NCBI GenBank assembly: GCA_964553045.1
Contig: CAZKJG010000004.1
Coordinates: 62,001 to 126,000 of the forward strand
DNA length: 64,000 nucleotides
DNA from: JAWLEP01 sp964553045
GTDB taxonomy: Bacteria > Fermentibacterota > Fermentibacteria > Fermentibacterales > JCC-6
Direction of reading: 5' to 3'
Shown here: piece by piece, positions 1 through 8,338 of the stretch
Numbering within the stretch: position 1 is the stretch's first letter
Layout of the letters: the number at the start of each line of letters is the position of its first letter
Notes under the pieces: model-generated
The model's input: only the letters and a program-made list of their open reading frames with translations
Told to the model about the DNA's origin: nothing
Databases searched by the model: none
Position numbers and translations under genes: made by a program

Positions 1-2
1 GG

Positions 3-383
3 AACCTCATCCTGCATGATCTGAATTCTGTGGGGCTTGTCGCCTGCGACCTGGCCTCGGCCCTGCGGGGCGGGTTTCACGGCCTGGCCGCCAACCTGCC
101 CTACGTGGCAAGCGGGGAGATAGCCTCCCTGCAGCCGGAGGTGCGGTACGGAGACCCCGGGGCGGCCCTGGACGGAGGCCCGGACGGCCTGGGTCCGGTG
201 CGCCGTCTGGCCGGGGACATCCCCCGGCTGCTGGCTGCGGGAGGGGCCGCCGCCCTGGAGGTGGCGGACCCCCAGGCGGAGACCGCCGCGGCGATTCTGC
301 GCCGGGCGGGGCTTGGGGAAGTGGAGATCCGCAGGGACCTGGCCGGCCGGCGCCGCGTTGTCTGCGGCAGGAAGGGGGGCTGA
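3..383 (+). CDS. prmC: Peptide chain release factor N5-glutamine methyltransferase, C-terminal part
   Basis: This is the C-terminal part of a PrmC/HemK-type enzyme, which methylates the Gln of the GGQ motif of release factors RF1 and RF2 using S-adenosylmethionine. The reading frame is open from the first bases of the window, so the N-terminal domain and most of the Rossmann fold lie upstream. The visible part carries the family's post-motif region: the pattern LQPEVR followed by ALDGGPDGL. The substrate-binding tetrapeptide, normally NPPY, reads NLPY here (near base 96). The gene ends just before ispG. Family assignment is secure from the LQPEV/LDGG block; the motif variant may be real or a sequence error. 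Confidence 0.85.
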   Translation, partial: NLILHDLNSVGLVACDLASALRGGFHGLAANLPYVASGEIASLQPEVRYGDPGAALDGGPDGLGPVRRLAGDIPRLLAAGGAAALEVADPQAETAAAILRRAGLGEVEIRRDLAGRRRVVCGRKGG

Positions 384-403
384 CCCTGGCCTCGAAGAGG
401 AGC

Positions 404-1465
404 GTGGACGTGGGAGGGATCACCATGGGCGGCGGAGCCCCGGTGGTGGTCCAGTCCATGACCAGCACAGCCACCACCGATTCGGCAGCCACCCTTTCGC
501 AGATTCGACGGCTGGCCCGCCTGGGCGCCGAGCTGGTGAGGGTCTCGGTCCCGGACATGGACTCCGCCCGGGCGCTTCCGGCCCTGCTGGAGGACTCCCC
601 GGTGCCGCTGGCGGCCGACGTCCATTTCGACCCCGATCTGGCCCTGGCGGCCCTGGAGGCCGGAGTACACAAGCTGAGGCTCAACCCCGGCAACATGCGC
701 AAGAGGTCCGACGTGGAGCGTATCGCCGGCCGGGCGGCGGAGCTTGGCGTACCCATTCGGATGGGTGTCAACTCCGGCAGCGTCCCCGGTGATCTGAGGG
801 AACGCTACGGGGGCGTCTGCGCAGATTCCATGTGGGCCGCGGCGGAGCGTCACCTGGTCGTGCTTGAGGAGATGGGTTTTCGTGATATAGTACTCTCCCT
901 GAAGGCCAGCGACCCCGGACTGACGGTCGAGGCCAACCAGAGGGCCTTCGGGGAGCGGGACTACCCCCTGCACCTGGGCGTCACCGAGGCGGGCACTCCG
1001 CTGTCCGGAAGCGTACGGACCGCGGTGGCCTTCACCCGGCTTCTGGACCGGGGAATCGGCGATACCGTGAGGGTCTCTCTGGCCGGCTCGCCCGACCCGG
1101 AGCCGGTGGTGGCCTGGGAGATACTCTCCGCTTTGGGGCTGCGGCGGGGTTTCGTGCGGGTGGTGGGATGCCCCACCTGCGCCAGGGCCCGTCTCGACGT
1201 GGGCAGCCTTGCCGCCCGGGTGGAGAAGGCCCTGCTCGGCCGCAGGGGCGAGCTGACGGTGGCCGTCATGGGATGCGAGGTAAACGGCCCCGGAGAGGCC
1301 AGGGAGGCCGATGTGGCGGTCATCGCCACACCGGCCGGCTGCCTGCTCTTCTCCGGTGGTTCGATGATACGAAGACTGCGGGAAGAAGAGCTTCTGCCGG
1401 CGGTTCGGGACGAGGTCGACAGACTCCTGAGCTCCGGCCGCAACAATCAGGGAGGTACAGCTTGA
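404..1465 (+). CDS. ispG: 4-hydroxy-3-methylbut-2-enyl diphosphate synthase (IspG/GcpE)
   Basis: Iron-sulfur enzyme of the MEP isoprenoid pathway that converts methylerythritol cyclodiphosphate to HMBPP. The N-terminal TIM-barrel half begins with the family pattern GGGAPVVVQSMT. The C-terminal half holds the [4Fe-4S] ligands: Cys256 and Cys259 in CPTC, Cys291, and Glu298 in the GCEVNGPGEA block. The GTG start at 404 gives 353 residues, near the short bacterial form. Homologs usually have about five more residues before it, and in-frame CTG codons at 380 and 386 could supply them. The 3' end overlaps the next gene as TTGA, so the two are probably translationally coupled. Confidence 0.95.
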   Translation: MDVGGITMGGGAPVVVQSMTSTATTDSAATLSQIRRLARLGAELVRVSVPDMDSARALPALLEDSPVPLAADVHFDPDLALAALEAGVHKLRLNPGNMRKRSDVERIAGRAAELGVPIRMGVNSGSVPGDLRERYGGVCADSMWAAAERHLVVLEEMGFRDIVLSLKASDPGLTVEANQRAFGERDYPLHLGVTEAGTPLSGSVRTAVAFTRLLDRGIGDTVRVSLAGSPDPEPVVAWEILSALGLRRGFVRVVGCPTCARARLDVGSLAARVEKALLGRRGELTVAVMGCEVNGPGEAREADVAVIATPAGCLLFSGGSMIRRLREEELLPAVRDEVDRLLSSGRNNQGGTA

Positions 1466-2889
1466 CCTCGGCAAAGACCGTTCAATCGCTGCTGAAGAGG
1501 CTATCCTCGGGGGACATCGAGGAAGTCGACATAAGGTTCACCGACGTTCTGGGCTACTGGAGACATGTTACCATTCCCACCCGAAGCGTGGGCCGGAAGC
1601 TCTTCTCCCGGGGAATCGGCTTCGACGGCTCTACGCTGGCGGCCATGACCCCCACCGAGGACGGCGACCTCTCGGTCCTCCCCGACCCCAGGCGGGTGTA
1701 CAGGGATCCGTTCGCCAAGCGTCCCACGCTGGTCATGATGGCCGACATAGTCGACCCGGACAGCGGCGAGCCCTTCTCCCGCGACCCCAGGGGAGTGGCC
1801 CGAAAGGCCGCCGGGCTTCTGAAGGGCCTGAAGGTGGCCTCCGACAGCTTCTGGGCGCCGGAGTTCGAGTTCTACCTCCTTGACAGGGCCTCTTTCTGGG
1901 AGGGCAAGGGCAGCTGCGGATACCGTCTGGAGAGCATGGAGGACCCCGCCGGATCACGGGACCCGGATCGAATGGGCCTGGTCCACCCCACCCCCAGCGC
2001 CTACCACGCGGCCACCCCCCTGGACAGCCTGCACGACGTCCGGGCGGAGATAGCCGGTCTCATGCAGGAGGCGGGAATTCAGCTGAAGTACCACCATCAC
2101 GAGGTGGGCCAGATGGGCCAGACCGAGATAGAGGTGAAGTTCGCCAGATTCCTCAGCGCGGCGGACAACGTGATGATCGCCAAGCACCTGATCCGCGGCG
2201 TGGCGCTGCGCTACGGCCTGGCTGCGACCTTCATGCCCAAGCCCATGGCGGGCGAGCCCGGAAACGGCATGCACTACCATCTCTACTTCCAGAAGGGCGA
2301 GGAGCACGTCTTCTTCGACAAGAAAGGCTACTGCTGTCTCAGCCCGGTGGCCCGAAGCGCCATAGCCGGCATCCTGCACCACGCCCCGGCCGTGTGCGCC
2401 TTCACCAACGCCAGCACCAACAGCTACCGCCGGCTTCAGCCCAACCAGGAGGCGCCGGTGTACAGGTTCTTCTCCGGAGCCAACCGCAGCGCGGCGGTGA
2501 GGGTTCCCGCCTACGCCCGCTCCCCGGAGTCCATGCGGTTCGAGTACCGGGTGCCGGACGCCACCGGCAACCCCTACCTGTGCATGGCCGCCATGCTGAT
2601 GGCCGCCGTTGACGGGGTAAACAGGAAGATGGAGCCGGAGGAGATGGGGTTCGGCCCCGTAGACGAGAACGTCTTCGCGCCGGAGTACGACAGCTCGGGG
2701 CTTCCCATGCTGCCTCGTACGCTCGACGGGGCGCTGGACGCCCTGGAGGAGGACAGGGAGTTTTTGCAGGAGGGGAACGTCTTCGCTCCCGATCTGATAG
2801 ACGCCTACATCGAGGCCAAGCGGGCGGAGACCCGGCGGTTCAGGGGTGCGCCCCATCCGCTGGAGCACGTCCTCTACTTCGGCCTGTAG
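1462..2889 (+). CDS. glnA: Type I glutamine synthetase
   Basis: Makes glutamine from glutamate, ammonia and ATP; type I enzymes are cytoplasmic dodecamers. The 475-residue protein has the beta-grasp N-terminus, the FDGST motif, the EFEFY metal-ligand segment, the ATP-binding NGMHYH stretch, the NRSAAVRVP loop and a C-terminus (ending near HPLEHVLYFGL) very like the enterobacterial enzyme. I chose the TTG at 1462 because it follows a GGAGG ribosome site by six bases and overlaps the ispG stop as TTGA. At the place where adenylylated enzymes have Tyr (NLYDLP in E. coli) this protein has NVFAPE, so the modified tyrosine is replaced by Phe. No PII or adenylyltransferase gene is nearby. Confidence 0.95.
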   Translation: MTSAKTVQSLLKRLSSGDIEEVDIRFTDVLGYWRHVTIPTRSVGRKLFSRGIGFDGSTLAAMTPTEDGDLSVLPDPRRVYRDPFAKRPTLVMMADIVDPDSGEPFSRDPRGVARKAAGLLKGLKVASDSFWAPEFEFYLLDRASFWEGKGSCGYRLESMEDPAGSRDPDRMGLVHPTPSAYHAATPLDSLHDVRAEIAGLMQEAGIQLKYHHHEVGQMGQTEIEVKFARFLSAADNVMIAKHLIRGVALRYGLAATFMPKPMAGEPGNGMHYHLYFQKGEEHVFFDKKGYCCLSPVARSAIAGILHHAPAVCAFTNASTNSYRRLQPNQEAPVYRFFSGANRSAAVRVPAYARSPESMRFEYRVPDATGNPYLCMAAMLMAAVDGVNRKMEPEEMGFGPVDENVFAPEYDSSGLPMLPRTLDGALDALEEDREFLQEGNVFAPDLIDAYIEAKRAETRRFRGAPHPLEHVLYFGL

Positions 2890-2904
2890 AGAGAGGAGGG
2901 CAAG

Positions 2905-4053
2905 ATGAGAGACTACCTGGCCGCCCTGGCAGGGGCGGCGCTTCTGGCCCTGGCCTGCGGAGGCGGAGACGAAGGCCCCCGGGCGGCTGCAGGCGGGGGA
3001 GACGGCGAGCCGGTGTATCCCGAAGTGGACGGGATCGAGTACGACGTCACCCTGTCGGTGGTGGACAGCATAGGCGTGGAGCTGGGGGACAGCAACTACG
3101 TCTTCGGCCAGCCCGCCGCGGCGGACTTCACTCCCTCCGGGGACATAGTGGTGATGGACATGCAGCTGTCCGAGGTCCGCGTCTACGACGCCGAGGGCGG
3201 CTTCCTCCGCAGCTTCGGCCGCAAGGGCAGCGGTCCCGGCGAGTTCCAGATGGCATCCATGCTGGACGTGGCCCCCAGCGGCGAGATCGTGGTCTGCGAC
3301 GCCATGGGACAGAAGCTCGTCTTCTTCGGCCCCGACGGGGAGTACAGGGACGCCCTGGAGGGATTCTTCCCGGCGCCGCCGGTGATGATCGATGCCCTGG
3401 ACAGCGCCGTGGTCGGGATTCAGCCCGCATTCGAGCAGACCGAGGACGGGATCTTCAGCGGAATGGCCCTCTGCCGCTGGGAGGGGGAGGTCAGCCCGGT
3501 GGTCACCTACCACCAGGACCTCAAGCCCTTCGACCCGGAGAACATGATGACCGACATGATGGAGGACATGATGGTCTTCGAGGCGGCTCCCGACGGCAGG
3601 GTCTTCCGGTCCTCCATAGGCTCGGAGCGGTTCGTGCTGGTGGGCTACGAGCCGGACGGCACCGAGTTCCTGCGGATCGAGGAGGGTATCGAGCCGGTTC
3701 CTAAGACCGAGGAGGAGCTGGCCGAGGAGATAGAGCTGATGCGCAGCCGCTTCGTCCAGGGCGGCGCCCCGCCGGAGATCGCCGACGGCTACCAGCCTGC
3801 TCCCAACAGACCCTCCGTGGCCGGCCTGCTGCTGGACGACGAGGGGCTGCTGTGGGTGATGCTCGGAACCACCGAGACGCCCGCCTTCTTCGTCCTCGAC
3901 GGGTCCGGGCAGCGCCGGCTCATGGCGGGCCTGGACTACCAGGGCGACGCCGGCAACTGGAGCTTCACCGCCATGCAGGGCGGGCGGATGCTGGCCGTCG
4001 ACGTCAACCCCGCGGTCTACCCCAAGGTCTACATACTGGAGGTACAGGAGTAG
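2905..4053 (+). CDS. Lipoprotein with a six-bladed beta-propeller (NHL-like) domain
   Basis: The protein has 382 residues. A lipoprotein signal peptide ends in the lipobox LALAC with Cys18, followed by a Gly/Asp-rich linker, so the mature protein is probably membrane-anchored outside the cytoplasm. From about residue 45 on, repeats of the type 'DFTPSGDIVVMD...VRVYDAEGGFLRSFGRKGSGPGEF' spacing resemble NHL or 6-bladed propeller units. A Met-rich acidic stretch (MMTDMMEDMM) lies near residue 215. A good ribosome site (GAGGAGGG) precedes the ATG. It follows glnA by 15 bases and may be co-transcribed with it. The ligand or partner is unknown; the propeller call rests on repeat pattern only. Confidence 0.75.
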   Translation: MRDYLAALAGAALLALACGGGDEGPRAAAGGGDGEPVYPEVDGIEYDVTLSVVDSIGVELGDSNYVFGQPAAADFTPSGDIVVMDMQLSEVRVYDAEGGFLRSFGRKGSGPGEFQMASMLDVAPSGEIVVCDAMGQKLVFFGPDGEYRDALEGFFPAPPVMIDALDSAVVGIQPAFEQTEDGIFSGMALCRWEGEVSPVVTYHQDLKPFDPENMMTDMMEDMMVFEAAPDGRVFRSSIGSERFVLVGYEPDGTEFLRIEEGIEPVPKTEEELAEEIELMRSRFVQGGAPPEIADGYQPAPNRPSVAGLLLDDEGLLWVMLGTTETPAFFVLDGSGQRRLMAGLDYQGDAGNWSFTAMQGGRMLAVDVNPAVYPKVYILEVQE

Positions 4054-4076
4054 GCCGGACACCACACGGCAGGGGT

Positions 4077-4100
4077 GCAGGGGCCCTTCCGGGCCCCTGC
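4077..4100 (+). terminator. Rho-independent terminator between convergent genes
   Basis: GCAGGGGCCC, loop TTCC, GGGCCCCTGC: a perfect 10 bp stem 24 bases after the lipoprotein stop, followed by TTCT. It sits between two convergent genes and could serve both strands. Confidence 0.75.
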
Positions 4101-4102
4101 TT

Positions 4103-4696
4103 CTATGTCGGCGGGAAGAGCAGGGCCCTCACCGGGGCCCCGTCGCCGCGGGATATGCGCAGCGGCAGGCAGATCAGAACGTAATCGCCCGGCTCGACTC
4201 CCCCCAGGTCCAGGTCCTCCACTATGGGTATTCCGGCCCCCAGGAGAATCCCGTGCGCCGCCTCCCCCGACGGGGGGTCGACCGAAAGGCAGTCGGTTCC
4301 CACCAGGGCCGCTCCCCCCTCTGCGAGAGTCTTCGCCGCCTCCGGCTCCAGGTGCGGGTAGCGGGGGCTGAACCGGTCCCTGGGCAGCGAAGAGCCCCGG
4401 GTCCGCAGCAGTACGGCCCTGCCGCGCACCTCAACGCCCGTCAGCGCCTCCGGGCCCACCGTCTCGGCCCGGCAGCGGACCACGGTGGCGGGAAGCACCA
4501 GGCGCCACAGGGGGATCCGGTCTACGGTGGCCCCGTCCTCGACCAGGTGTGCCGGGGCGTCCATGTGGGTGCCCGTGTGGCTGGTCATTCGCATGGAGGT
4601 AACCCGCCAGCCGTCCGGTCGTGAACGGTCCAGTGAGAGGGGCGGGTCGCCGGGCCAGGCCAGGGTCTGTGGCCCCAGGGGCCTGGTGATGTCCAT
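4103..4696 (-). CDS. Cyclase family protein (kynurenine formamidase-like metal hydrolase)
   Basis: The protein has 197 residues with the cyclase/KynB fold signature: 'ITRPL' at the N-terminus, WPGDPP, then the metal-binding motif HTGTHMDAPAH near residue 40, and the 'GTDCLSVDPP' block. Family members hydrolyse N-formylkynurenine, isatin or related cyclic amides using zinc or manganese. Nothing here fixes the substrate, since no tryptophan-catabolism genes are near. A GTG at 4762 would add 22 residues, but that extension would be encoded by a strong hairpin (4721-4748) and looks unlike homologs. The ATG at 4696 matches the usual family start, although it has only a weak ribosome site. It lies downstream of the PPC lipoprotein gene on the same strand. 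Confidence 0.75.
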   Translation of the reverse strand: MDITRPLGPQTLAWPGDPPLSLDRSRPDGWRVTSMRMTSHTGTHMDAPAHLVEDGATVDRIPLWRLVLPATVVRCRAETVGPEALTGVEVRGRAVLLRTRGSSLPRDRFSPRYPHLEPEAAKTLAEGGAALVGTDCLSVDPPSGEAAHGILLGAGIPIVEDLDLGGVEPGDYVLICLPLRISRGDGAPVRALLFPPT

Positions 4697-4720
4697 CGAC
4701 CTGTCGGGCCGAACGCGGAT

Positions 4721-4748
4721 GGGTCCGGGCGCCGCGGCGCCCGGACCC
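4721..4748 (-). terminator. GC hairpin between lipoprotein and cyclase genes
   Basis: A 13 bp perfect inverted repeat (GGGTCCGGGCGCC and its complement, two central bases) follows the acidic lipoprotein stop by about 24 bases on the minus strand. There is no U-tract, so it may be an attenuating or mRNA-stabilising stem rather than a full terminator. Confidence 0.4.
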
Positions 4749-4771
4749 CCCTCTCCCTTCACCGGGAGTGT

Positions 4772-6439
4772 CTAGATGCCGGCCGAGCCGGGCCCCGGGG
4801 TAACCGGAGGCCCCTCGGCCGGAGGCTCATCCGGCTCGGGCATCTCCGGGGTCTCGGAGATGGTGCCGCCGGGGGTGTGCCGGGCCAGAACGCGAATGCG
4901 ACCCTCCCGGCCGCCGAAGGTGGTGACGTGCAGCATCCACTCGCCGGTCTCCCCCGGGGCCACCTGAACCTCCAGCCGGGAGTTGAATTCGTCTCCGCCG
5001 TCGTCATCGCTGTAGCTCATCTCCCGGGGGCTCCAGAGCTCGATGTAGGGGTCGATGTCCGCTGTAACCGCGTCGGCCGTGATCACCAGCTGTCCGGGCT
5101 CTTCCACCTCGAAGCTGTAGTAGATGTCCGTCTGCAGGTGGTCGAACGCGGCTTCCGCCACCCTTCCCAGGCGCAGCGAGCCCACTTCCTGCTCGGCCGG
5201 CTGCCAGCTGAAGCCCAGCTCCTCGTCCGGAGCCCCGCCGGAGTAGGAGCTCACCAGGGCCAGGTACTCACCCGACTGCAGCATCGTCATCAGTCGGGAG
5301 TCGGTGCCGGTGTCGAGGCCGTCGTCGTTCTGGTCGACGAAGATGGTGGTCTCGCCCGTGACCTCCCACACCGAGAGCACTACGTCCGTGGCCTCGGCAA
5401 AGCCGTCCAGCTGGTAGATGCCGGCCTCGTCCACGGTGAACTCGAATGCGGCCACCGGCGAGAAGCTGCTGAGCTGCGTAACCATGCTGACTTCGGTGTC
5501 CTCGACGTAGGCGTGGACTATGGGGGATTCAACGGTGATCATGTAGCGGTAGTTCACACCCGGCTCGTCCGCCGATACGGGGTCGGGCTCGATGAGGTCA
5601 TCATCCAGGGTCTGGACCTCCAGCCGGTAGTCGCCCTTGTCGCCCTCGGTGTAGCTGAGGACCACGGCCAGGTAGCGTCCCTCCTCCAGGTCCGCCATCA
5701 GCGCGGAGTTCATGTCCGGACCGCTGTCATCGTCGTAGTCGATGTAGTAGAGGTCGTCCCCGTCCACCTCCAGCAGCACAAGGTAGGTGTCGAAGTCCTC
5801 CGACTGCAGGGCCACCCGCACGGCTCCGGGCTCATCGACGCTGAAGCCGTGGGCGCGGGCGTTGGAGAATTCCTTGTAGACCTGGTCCTCCAGGGCATCG
5901 TCCAGAAGGTCCTCCAGGAGGTCGTCGTGCTTGTCATCGGGCTTGTAGCCCTCCAGCACTCCGTCGGAGAGGTCGCAGGCCAGGGCGAACTCCTCCAGGT
6001 CGTCCTCCGAAGCGACTGTGCACTCCAGCTCGAACTCGCCGTCATCCCCCTCGGCGCCGAACAGCATAAGCGTAGCTCCCTCGGGCACGCTCTCCAGGGC
6101 GATAAGCGACTCCTCCAGGTCTCCGTCCCAGTCGTCGCAGAGGGCCAGGATCTCCCCGTCCTCCCCGTATACGGCCAGCACCGGGTCGAAGTCGTCGCTC
6201 TCCACCTCCACCAGAACAGCGCCGTCGCCGGAGAGCCGCCACGTCATGCACGGCCAGTCGTCCTCCACCGGACGCCCCAAGGCCAGCAGCTCCTCCTCGG
6301 CGTCATCCCATTCGTCCCCTATCTCCGCCGCGTCGGAACCGATCTCCCCCTCGATCTCCGAGTCGGGAGAGAGGCCGCCTCCGCAGCCTGCCGCCAGCAG
6401 GAGCGCGGCGGCCATCAGCAGGGTCAGCTTACGGATCAT
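4772..6439 (-). CDS. Highly acidic lipoprotein with tandem PPC-like (bacterial pre-peptidase C-terminal) domains
   Basis: The protein has 555 residues. Signal peptide and lipobox LAAGC give Cys19 as the probable lipidated residue. The mature part shows about four copies of a beta-sandwich repeat with the pattern 'V..DDFDPVL.VY...G..L...DDWDGD...SLIAL', e.g. near residues 75-135, 190-275, 330-415 and 430-530. This is the shape of PPC domains, which often bind calcium or substrate on secreted proteases. Here no catalytic domain is attached. Asp and Glu are extremely frequent and cluster in DDD/EEE runs, so calcium binding is plausible but unproven. The C-terminus is Pro/Glu-rich. It is followed by the cyclase gene on the same strand. 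Confidence 0.65.
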   Translation of the reverse strand: MIRKLTLLMAAALLLAAGCGGGLSPDSEIEGEIGSDAAEIGDEWDDAEEELLALGRPVEDDWPCMTWRLSGDGAVLVEVESDDFDPVLAVYGEDGEILALCDDWDGDLEESLIALESVPEGATLMLFGAEGDDGEFELECTVASEDDLEEFALACDLSDGVLEGYKPDDKHDDLLEDLLDDALEDQVYKEFSNARAHGFSVDEPGAVRVALQSEDFDTYLVLLEVDGDDLYYIDYDDDSGPDMNSALMADLEEGRYLAVVLSYTEGDKGDYRLEVQTLDDDLIEPDPVSADEPGVNYRYMITVESPIVHAYVEDTEVSMVTQLSSFSPVAAFEFTVDEAGIYQLDGFAEATDVVLSVWEVTGETTIFVDQNDDGLDTGTDSRLMTMLQSGEYLALVSSYSGGAPDEELGFSWQPAEQEVGSLRLGRVAEAAFDHLQTDIYYSFEVEEPGQLVITADAVTADIDPYIELWSPREMSYSDDDGGDEFNSRLEVQVAPGETGEWMLHVTTFGGREGRIRVLARHTPGGTISETPEMPEPDEPPAEGPPVTPGPGSAGI

Positions 6440-6467
6440 GCTCTCACCTTTCTGCTTGATCTGATTC

Positions 6468-7121
6468 TCACTGGCTCATCTCCGAGGACGGGCACCAGCC
6501 CGCGAATGGGCAGCTTCCGCAGTCGGGCCTCCTCGGACGGCAAACGTTCTGCCCGAACCTGACGAATACATGGTTTATTCCCGTCCAGAGGCTCTTCGGG
6601 AAGAGCCGCTGCAGCTCCGTCTCGGTCTCCTCCGGTGTCCGCGTGCTCACCAGGCCCATCCTGTTCGATATGCGGTGGACGTGAACGTCCACGCACACCG
6701 CCGGCTTCCCGAAGGCCATGCCCAGAACGTACCCGGCGGTCTTGGGGCCCACTCCCGGCAGGGACAGAAGGCCCTCGCGGGTGGAGGGAACGTTTCCGCC
6801 ATGCTCCGTGACCAGCATGCGCGCCGCCTCGCGCAGCTGGCGGGCCTTCTGCCGGAAGAAGCCGGCGGGACGGAGTACCTCCTCCAGGCTGTCCCGGTCC
6901 ATGGACGCCAGGGTCTTCGCGTCCGGCGCCCGCTCCAGCAGCCTGCGGGAGACCTTCCTGGTCACCGCATCCCGGGTTCGCAGGCTCACCACCGTGGATA
7001 CCAGCACCGCATAGGGGTCCCGCCTTCCGGTGCTCACCGGGGCGGGCACGCCCAGCTTCCCCAGCCTTCGGCGCATGCTCGCAAGAAGCCGCTCCGGCGC
7101 GGGCGGGGCCGCAGTGCTCAT
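6468..7121 (-). CDS. nth: Endonuclease III (DNA glycosylase/AP lyase)
   Basis: Removes oxidised pyrimidines from DNA and nicks the abasic site in base-excision repair. The protein has 217 residues, the normal length. The helix-hairpin-helix motif LPGVGPKTAG (residues 121-130) carries catalytic Lys127. Catalytic Asp145 sits in VDVHVHR. A C-terminal [4Fe-4S] loop has Cys194, Cys201, Cys204 and Cys210 in the exact C-x6-C-x2-C-x5-C spacing. The ATG overlaps the stop of the RNase D gene as ATGA, so it is the last gene of a coupled run of at least four genes. Confidence 0.96.
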   Translation of the reverse strand: MSTAAPPAPERLLASMRRRLGKLGVPAPVSTGRRDPYAVLVSTVVSLRTRDAVTRKVSRRLLERAPDAKTLASMDRDSLEEVLRPAGFFRQKARQLREAARMLVTEHGGNVPSTREGLLSLPGVGPKTAGYVLGMAFGKPAVCVDVHVHRISNRMGLVSTRTPEETETELQRLFPKSLWTGINHVFVRFGQNVCRPRRPDCGSCPFAGWCPSSEMSQ

Positions 7122-8338
7122 TCGCCGTCACCGCGCTCCACGAAGTCCATACCCCCCCTGGCGGAAGGGTCGAGGACCAGGGCCAGCCTGCCCTCGAACA
7201 TCTTCAGGATGCTCTCACCCATGAGATCGGCCCGCCATCCGGTCATACCCTCCACCCGCCGCAGCTCCTCCATGTCCCGGGGAGGGTCTGCGGCCAGGGC
7301 CTTCTGGGCCGACTTGGGCAGCAGCAGGGGCTTGGCTATTCCCAGTCGCTCCGCCTCCCTGCCCAGGAATATGCGCAGCATGTCCCTGCGGGCCGGGCTC
7401 CCCCGGCGGCTCTGCGGGTGCCTCGGCGGGGCCGGGACATCGTCGGGCGGATGCTCAAGCGCCCGGGCCACAACCTCCAGCACCTCGTCGCCGTACTTCT
7501 CCAGAAAGCCCGACGGAATGCCCCGCAGGCTCTGCAGGCTCTCGCGGTCCCGGGGGGCCATTCCCGCTATGCGGGCCAGCTGATAGTCGCGCAATATCCT
7601 CTTGCGGGGACGGTCCGCCTCCCTGGCCCTCTCCTCCCGCCACCGGACAAGGGCCCACAGTACGGGGAGGGTGTGCTTCTTCAGCTTGCCGGAGGACCTG
7701 GCCCGCCGGAAGACCCTCCGCATGTCCACGCCGTACTTCCCGGGGTCGCAAAGCTCCCGGGCCTCGCTTCGGAACCAGTCGAGCCTGTTCTGCCGGGCAA
7801 GCTCCCCGCGCAGCCTCTCGTAGATGTCCAGCAGCCATCGTACGTCGTCCAGAGCGTACTCCACCTGCTTCTTCGCCAGCGGCCGGGTGGACCAGTCGCT
7901 GAGGCTGAAGCGCTTCTTGGGGGATATGCCGCAGACCTTGCGAAGCAGCTTGCTGAGGCTGCACTGCTGGCCGTAGCCCAGAAACGCGGCGGCCAGCTGC
8001 GTGTCGAAGACGTTGGCCAGGGGGCCACCCACCTCGCGGTTGATGATGCCTATGTCGTTGGAGGCGGAGTGAATCACCTTCACCGTTTCCGGGTCGGCCA
8101 TCACCTGCGCCAGCGGACTCAGGTCCGGCACCGCCAGCGGATCTACGGCCACCGGGCCACCGCTGTCCGCCACCTGAACCAGGAAGAGTTCGGGCCAGTA
8201 CCGCTTCTCTCCGTGAAACTCCGTATCCACCGCTACGGCCGGCTGACCGGCCAGGCGGGAGACCAGCCTGTCCAGACCCCGGGCGTCGGTGACTATTCCG
8301 GCCTCGGTGACGTCGCCCTCGGGCCTGCTTCGCTTCAC
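7118..8338 (-). CDS. rnd: Ribonuclease D (3'-5' exoribonuclease with HRDC domains)
   Basis: DEDD-family exonuclease that trims tRNA and other RNA 3' ends. The protein has 406 residues. The first exonuclease motif is VAVDTEFHGEKRYWP near residue 35, the second is the 'VIHSASNDI' block, and the third is the 'QVEYALDDVRWLLDIYE' block with Tyr and Asp. Two HRDC-like helical regions follow (about residues 215-290 and 320-400), as in E. coli RNase D. The GTG start at 8338 overlaps the upstream stop as GTGA, and the stop overlaps nth as ATGA. Translation coupling on both sides is evident. Confidence 0.92.
   Translation of the reverse strand: MKRSRPEGDVTEAGIVTDARGLDRLVSRLAGQPAVAVDTEFHGEKRYWPELFLVQVADSGGPVAVDPLAVPDLSPLAQVMADPETVKVIHSASNDIGIINREVGGPLANVFDTQLAAAFLGYGQQCSLSKLLRKVCGISPKKRFSLSDWSTRPLAKKQVEYALDDVRWLLDIYERLRGELARQNRLDWFRSEARELCDPGKYGVDMRRVFRRARSSGKLKKHTLPVLWALVRWREERAREADRPRKRILRDYQLARIAGMAPRDRESLQSLRGIPSGFLEKYGDEVLEVVARALEHPPDDVPAPPRHPQSRRGSPARRDMLRIFLGREAERLGIAKPLLLPKSAQKALAADPPRDMEELRRVEGMTGWRADLMGESILKMFEGRLALVLDPSARGGMDFVERGDGE

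Noticed and set aside
101..1474. 457-residue frame antisense to ispG
   Set aside because: Shadow of ispG in GC-rich DNA; Pro/Gly/Arg/Gln-rich with no family pattern, while the + strand is clearly IspG.
1954..4065. 703-residue frame antisense to glnA and the propeller lipoprotein
   Set aside because: Crosses two well-supported + strand genes and the gap between them; His/Leu/Val-rich shadow composition.
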